A stretch of DNA of 64,000 bases. Source: DATBVX01 sp963705495 (lineage in GTDB: Bacteria; Pseudomonadota; Gammaproteobacteria; Steroidobacterales; Steroidobacteraceae). Below the pieces are notes generated by a model that made no database searches, was not told the origin of the DNA, and saw only the letters and a program-made list of their open reading frames with translations. Of this stretch, positions 60,612 through 64,000 are shown piece after piece. Both the position numbers and the translations under genes were made by a program. Each line of letters begins with the position of its first letter. Position 1 is the first letter of the stretch. The stretch lies in NCBI GenBank assembly GCA_963705495.1, contig CAVPJQ010000022.1:62001-126000 (forward strand), written 5' to 3'.

Positions 60612-61433
60612 TCAGAGGCTCTGGAGCGGTAGCACGTCCACCGATCCGGTCGCGATGAACCACGGATTGCGGTATTCCGGTTTGCCATATTCAAGCGCTG
60701 CGCGCTCACCCGTCAGCACGCGCCCGCCCGCGGCGCTGAGAATCGCCTGGCCGGCGGCAGTGTCCCATTCCATCGTAGTCCCCAGGCGCGGGTACAGGTC
60801 CGCCTCGCCCGCCGCGACTTTACAGAACTTCAACGATGAGCCGACCGAGACCATTTGCGCCACCCGATATCCTGCCAGATACGCATCGGTCTCGGGGCTT
60901 CGGTGCGAGCGGGATGCGACAACGGTAAGTCCGCCGGGAGGGACGGCGCGCACTTTGATCGGTTCGCGAGCCGCTTCGCGAGCGCCCGGCTCCTGACTGC
61001 TGCGCCAGGCCTCCCCCTTGAGCACATTGCCTGCAAACAACGTGGAGAGCGCCGGGGCGTAGACAACGCCCAGCGCGGGCGAGCGGTCGCGCACCAGCGC
61101 AATATTCACGGTGAACTCGCCGTTACGCTTGATGAACTCGCGCGTCCCGTCGAGCGGATCGACGAGCAGGAAACTGCTCCCATGGCGGGGTACACGACCG
61201 AGAGCGACCTGCTCCTCAGCGATGATCGGCAGCTCGGGAGCGTCTTGACCCAGGTACTCGAGGATGATCCGCTCCGCAGCGTGATCCGCGGCCGTTACCG
61301 GAGAATCATCCGCCTTCACCTGGACCTCGAAGTGCCCCTGGTACACCTTGAAAGCAGCGCGGCCGGCCGCCACGGCAGCACGGATCATCAGTTCCAGCAA
61401 GGCTTGCTCTGACATTTGCCGTTCAGTGTACAT
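60612..61433 (-). CDS. cysQ: 3'(2'),5'-bisphosphate nucleotidase CysQ
   Basis: 273 residues of the inositol monophosphatase family. VKADDSPVTAADHAAE, FLLVDPLDGTREFIKRNGEF (metal-binding DPLDGT) and EWDTAAGQAILSAAGG are present. It removes the 3' phosphate from PAP produced after PAPS is used. First gene of the cysQ-cysD-cysNC operon. ATG 61433 or 61415 (MSEQALLEL) could be the start; neither has a good ribosome site. Confidence 0.93.
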   Translation of the reverse strand: MYTERQMSEQALLELMIRAAVAAGRAAFKVYQGHFEVQVKADDSPVTAADHAAERIILEYLGQDAPELPIIAEEQVALGRVPRHGSSFLLVDPLDGTREFIKRNGEFTVNIALVRDRSPALGVVYAPALSTLFAGNVLKGEAWRSSQEPGAREAAREPIKVRAVPPGGLTVVASRSHRSPETDAYLAGYRVAQMVSVGSSLKFCKVAAGEADLYPRLGTTMEWDTAAGQAILSAAGGRVLTGERAALEYGKPEYRNPWFIATGSVDVLPLQSL

Positions 61434-61480
61434 GGAGCTTCTGTAGACGTACGGTAGGGCGCTGGCGTCCGCCAGCTCTT

Positions 61481-63013
61481 ATGGCAATGAGCACATTCCG
61501 CGACGCTTTCAGCCACCGACAGGCATGCAATGCGCTGCTTGCGGCGAGCGGCTTGTGGTGTGCAGTGACTCAGGCGGATCTCGGCGATCTGCAGTCTGTC
61601 GACGCCAATGATTCCAGCGCCTGGGCGAACTACGCACTCACCGAAGCGCGGGCCGCAGCACAGAGCATCCCCGACGCGTACTTCAAAGCCGAAGCGATGG
61701 TGCGGATCGCCGCAGTCAATACAAGTTTCGGAAACCTCGACGCCGCACGCACGTCGCTGCGCGACGCCCGCAAGATCGCCAACGAGGTCAAGGTATCTCC
61801 TGGACAGGGCCTGGCACTGCGCTCGATTGGCCTCGAGTGGGCGCGAATCCGCGACGTCGATGCAGCGCTCGAGGCCGCAGACGCGATTGCCACGGATGAG
61901 ATGCGCGATCCGGTGCTGGTCGCGGTCATCAACCTGCAGGTCGGTTCCGGAAATATCCCGGCTGCGCTGGGGAATGTGCGACGCCTTTCCACTGCTATCG
62001 GCAGGGAGCAAATGCTGCGGCGGATCGCGCAACAACAGGCGCGTCTCGGCAAGCTCAGCGATGCCCGAGCGACGATAGCTGCCATCGGGGATGAAGGTAT
62101 CCGGGCGATCGCCAGTGCCGATGTCGCCAGCGCCCTGGCCGACATCGGCAACTCCGACAGCGTGGCCGTAGCGATCGACATGGCGGGCGGCATTCACAAC
62201 AAGTCCGAGCGTGACGCGGCCTATGTGTACATCTCACTGGTCCAGGCGACATCGGGGAACCTCAAAGGCGCAGCAAGCACACTGGATCGTGTCAAGGAGC
62301 CTGCAGCGCGAGCGCTGGGATTTGCACGCCTGGCGACGTTGCGTGCACAGGCCGACGACTCCGTCAACGCCGAGCTGTTTTTGAAGCGTGCCATGACAGA
62401 CGTGCCCCGCAAGCGCACCGCGCCTGGCAAATCGCTGGCACTGAGCGAGATCGCAGTCGCGCAGATTGCCACCGGACAAAAGCCCGCGGCGCGCGCAACC
62501 CTGCAGCAGGCTCTCGAGGCTGATGGCCGCGGTCCAGGCCCCGAGGCGATCGCACGCCTGCAAGCACGTGCCGGCGATATCGCCGGTGCTTTGAATACAG
62601 CGATGCAAGTGAGCGACGACGCCACCCATGCCCTGCTGATTCACGACATCACCACGGCCCAGGCGGAGGCCGGCGATGTGAGCGGTGCGCGGGCGACCGC
62701 GCAAGCGTTGGCCGACGCACGTCTGCAGGTACCCGCATGGTTCGGAATCATCGGTGTGCAGGCCGCCGCGGGTGACCAAGCGGGTGCCAAAGACTCGGTT
62801 CAGATGGCGCAGCAAGAGGCGCGCGCGATCGATGACACCGAATACAGGGCCCAAGCCCTGGGTGCCCTCGCCGCGGTGCACGTCAAGCTCGCTGACGTGC
62901 CTTCCGGATGGTCGACCTTTCAGGAGGCAGTCGCGACGGCTGACCTGATCGATCAGGGTTCGGCGCGTTCCGCTGCATTTGCGAATATCGCCGAACCACT
63001 CCACGATCCGTAG
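61481..63013 (+). CDS. Secreted helical-repeat protein, unknown function
   Basis: 510 residues. The N-terminus (residues about 12-32, CNALLAASGLWCAVTQA) looks like a signal peptide. The rest is Ala-rich TPR-like helical repeats of about 33-36 residues with recurring G-(D/N)-xx-A-A and A-xx-(Q/L)-A-xG-D cores: SFGNLDAARTSL, GSGNIPAALGNV, ATSGNLKGAAST and EAGDVSGARATA. It resembles scaffold or lipoprotein-type TPR proteins but no family is recognisable. It is a separate gene from, and shows little direct similarity to, the DP-x-AA-x-W solenoid at 39.8 kb. Confidence 0.72.
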   Translation: MAMSTFRDAFSHRQACNALLAASGLWCAVTQADLGDLQSVDANDSSAWANYALTEARAAAQSIPDAYFKAEAMVRIAAVNTSFGNLDAARTSLRDARKIANEVKVSPGQGLALRSIGLEWARIRDVDAALEAADAIATDEMRDPVLVAVINLQVGSGNIPAALGNVRRLSTAIGREQMLRRIAQQQARLGKLSDARATIAAIGDEGIRAIASADVASALADIGNSDSVAVAIDMAGGIHNKSERDAAYVYISLVQATSGNLKGAASTLDRVKEPAARALGFARLATLRAQADDSVNAELFLKRAMTDVPRKRTAPGKSLALSEIAVAQIATGQKPAARATLQQALEADGRGPGPEAIARLQARAGDIAGALNTAMQVSDDATHALLIHDITTAQAEAGDVSGARATAQALADARLQVPAWFGIIGVQAAAGDQAGAKDSVQMAQQEARAIDDTEYRAQALGALAAVHVKLADVPSGWSTFQEAVATADLIDQGSARSAAFANIAEPLHDP

Positions 63014-63035
63014 GGGCGGCCAGGGCAACAAGAAC

Positions 63036-63066
63036 TATCATTAGATAAGTCATGTATCTAATTGAT
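63036..63066. promoter_or_regulatory. AT-rich palindrome before cydP
   Basis: ATTAGATA (63040-63047) and TATCTAAT (63055-63062) form a perfect 8-bp inverted repeat with a 7-base spacer, extended by TATC/GATA with one bulge to 31 bases. It sits immediately upstream of the cydP-cydA genes and looks like an operator. It includes the ATG at 63052, an argument for the later cydP start. Confidence 0.65.
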
Positions 63067-63084
63067 AACACGGTGAGTACTGAC

Positions 63085-63270
63085 GTGACGACCCAGCGAC
63101 GATCCTGGCGCATCCAGCTCGGACGCAAGATCGCGTGGTTGCTCGCCATCAAGTTCGTCGCGCTCTTGATCCTCTGGACCCTCTTCTTCTCTCCAGGCCA
63201 ACGCGTGGATGTGAGTCCGGCCGGTAGCGCTCAGCACCTCGCCGTGGACCCGCAAAGCGCGGCGCCATGA
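63085..63270 (+). CDS. cydP: Cytochrome bd oxidase putative small subunit CydP
   Basis: 61 residues: a basic stretch (RRSWRIQLGRK), one membrane helix (IAWLLAIKFVALLILWTLFF) and a short tail beginning SPGQRVDVSP. Such small proteins precede cydAB in many proteobacteria and associate with cytochrome bd. I prefer GTG 63085, which has GGTGA eight bases upstream; ATG 63052 lies inside a palindrome and has no ribosome site, and would add 11 residues. Its stop overlaps the cydA start as ATGA. Confidence 0.78.
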   Translation: MTTQRRSWRIQLGRKIAWLLAIKFVALLILWTLFFSPGQRVDVSPAGSAQHLAVDPQSAAP

Positions 63271-64000
63271 TCGACATGAGCGTGGTCGAGCTCTCGCGCC
63301 TGCAATTCGCGCTGACGGCGCTTTATCACTTCCTGTTCGTACCGCTCACGCTCGGCCTGTCGATGATTCTCGTGATCATGGAGGCCGTGTACGTCATGAC
63401 CGGTCGCGAGATCTGGAAACAGATGACGCAATTCTGGGGCGTGCTCTTCGGTATCAACTTCGCGATGGGAGTCGCGACCGGCATCACGATGGAATTCCAG
63501 TTCGGCACCAACTGGGCCTACTTTTCCCATTACGTCGGCGACATCTTCGGTGCGCCACTGGCCCTCGAAGGTCTCATGGCATTTTTTCTCGAGTCGACTT
63601 TCGTCGGGCTGTTCTTCTTCGGTTGGAAGCGTTTGTCACGCCGGGCTCATCTGCTCGTGACCTTTCTCGTCGCGCTCGGCTCGAACTTTTCCGCGCTGTG
63701 GATTCTTGTCGCCAACGGATGGATGCAACGGCCGGCCGGCGCAAGCTTCAACTACGACACGATGCGCATGGAGCTGACTTCGTTCAGCGAGGTGTTCTTC
63801 AATCCGGTCGCGCAAGCCAAGTTCGTGCACACCGTCGCGGCGGGCTATGTGACGGGCGCCATATTCGTGTTGGCGATTTCCGCATGGTATCTGCTCAATA
63901 GGCGCAACCGTGGTTTTGCCCGTCGCTCGATGGCTGTCGCCGCGAGTTTCGGCCTTGCCTCCGCCTTGTCCGTCGTGGTGCTGGGTGATGAGTCGGGATA
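63267..64000 (+). CDS. cydA: Cytochrome bd ubiquinol oxidase subunit I (5' part, cut by window end)
   Basis: 244 codons visible. LSRLQFALTALYHFLFVPLTLGLS carries the heme-ligand His (residue 21, equivalent to E. coli His19), followed by WKQMTQFWGVLFGINFAMGVATG and EFQFGTNW and further helices (FFLESTFVGLFFFGWKR, GSNFSALWILVANGWMQ). It is the quinol-oxidising subunit of the high-affinity cytochrome bd oxidase. The gene continues past the window end; a cydB gene would be expected beyond. Confidence 0.95.
   Translation, partial: MIDMSVVELSRLQFALTALYHFLFVPLTLGLSMILVIMEAVYVMTGREIWKQMTQFWGVLFGINFAMGVATGITMEFQFGTNWAYFSHYVGDIFGAPLALEGLMAFFLESTFVGLFFFGWKRLSRRAHLLVTFLVALGSNFSALWILVANGWMQRPAGASFNYDTMRMELTSFSEVFFNPVAQAKFVHTVAAGYVTGAIFVLAISAWYLLNRRNRGFARRSMAVAASFGLASALSVVVLGDESG

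Noticed and set aside
1..64000. CRISPR arrays, tRNA genes, insertion sequences and prophage genes
   Set aside because: I looked for direct repeats with regular spacing, cloverleaf signatures, transposase motifs and phage structural genes and found none I could support.

Overview
The window is GC-rich, densely coded DNA with no tRNA, rRNA, IS element, phage or CRISPR array that I can see. Several features point to a gammaproteobacterium: the fabD-fabG-acpP-fabF-mltG-tmk-holB-pilZ order, a type II secretion (T2SS) pseudopilin cluster next to a rhombosortase, cysD-cysNC-cysQ, cydP-cydA, and a c-di-GMP riboswitch. The gene mix (aromatic-acid transporter, Tat amidohydrolase, several beta-oxidation enzymes, leucine degradation) would suit Steroidobacterales or Nevskiales. 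That placement is inference; no marker gene here settles it.

Layout. 1-3676: aromatic-acid MFS transporter, a tiny ESFPASDPP protein, a Tat-exported decarboxylase-type amidohydrolase and a conserved hypothetical. 3848-5149: a TIR-like protein divergent from an EEP-family nuclease/phosphatase. 5184-8386: a frameshifted hydratase/dehydrogenase of beta-oxidation and a cNMP-rhodanese sensor. 8391-16151 (minus): nhaA, then pilZ, holB, tmk, mltG and the fatty-acid synthesis genes fabF, acpP, fabG, fabD. 16182-22607: rhombosortase divergent from gspGHIJKLMN. 22614-28599: an AddAB-like helicase/nuclease pair. 28642-36146 (minus): alanine-type aminotransferase, then an operon of a serine-hydrolase-fold protein, a four-gene Opp/Dpp ABC transporter and a CaiB-type CoA-transferase. 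36293-39693: etfBA and a tandem alpha/beta-hydrolase. 39759-43300: an alpha-solenoid protein, then a SPOR-like protein preceded by a clear c-di-GMP-I riboswitch. 43478-47190: peroxiredoxin, frameshifted DMT transporter, MarR regulator with twin operators, and an exopolysaccharide-initiating sugar transferase. 47379-57779: pirin and leucine degradation (HMG-CoA lyase, methylcrotonyl-CoA carboxylase, isovaleryl-CoA dehydrogenase) with a divergent GntR regulator and a probable operator, then a second split hydratase/dehydrogenase. 57800-61433: sulfate activation. 61481-64000: a second solenoid protein, then cydP and the start of cydA.

How the parts fit. EtfAB would take electrons from isovaleryl-CoA dehydrogenase. 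The two hydratase/dehydrogenase proteins would process enoyl-CoA intermediates, but both are interrupted by a frameshift, as is the DMT transporter. Three apparent single-base indels in 64 kb suggest either gene decay or residual assembly errors. The T2SS genes and the rhombosortase plausibly work together on secreted GlyGly-CTERM proteins. The riboswitch, the lone PilZ and the exopolysaccharide transferase are lifestyle-switching (c-di-GMP/surface) themes, but only the riboswitch is direct evidence.

The observations I rate highest are: the c-di-GMP-I aptamer ahead of an uncharacterised SPOR-like gene; a 114-bp near-palindrome that supplies the start codon of gspH and has a diverged relative at 3.8 kb; a tandem alpha/beta-hydrolase and a beta-lactamase-fold protein that both lack the expected nucleophiles; a TIR-like protein with Gln at the expected catalytic Glu; and palindromic operators for the MarR, GntR and cydPA promoters.
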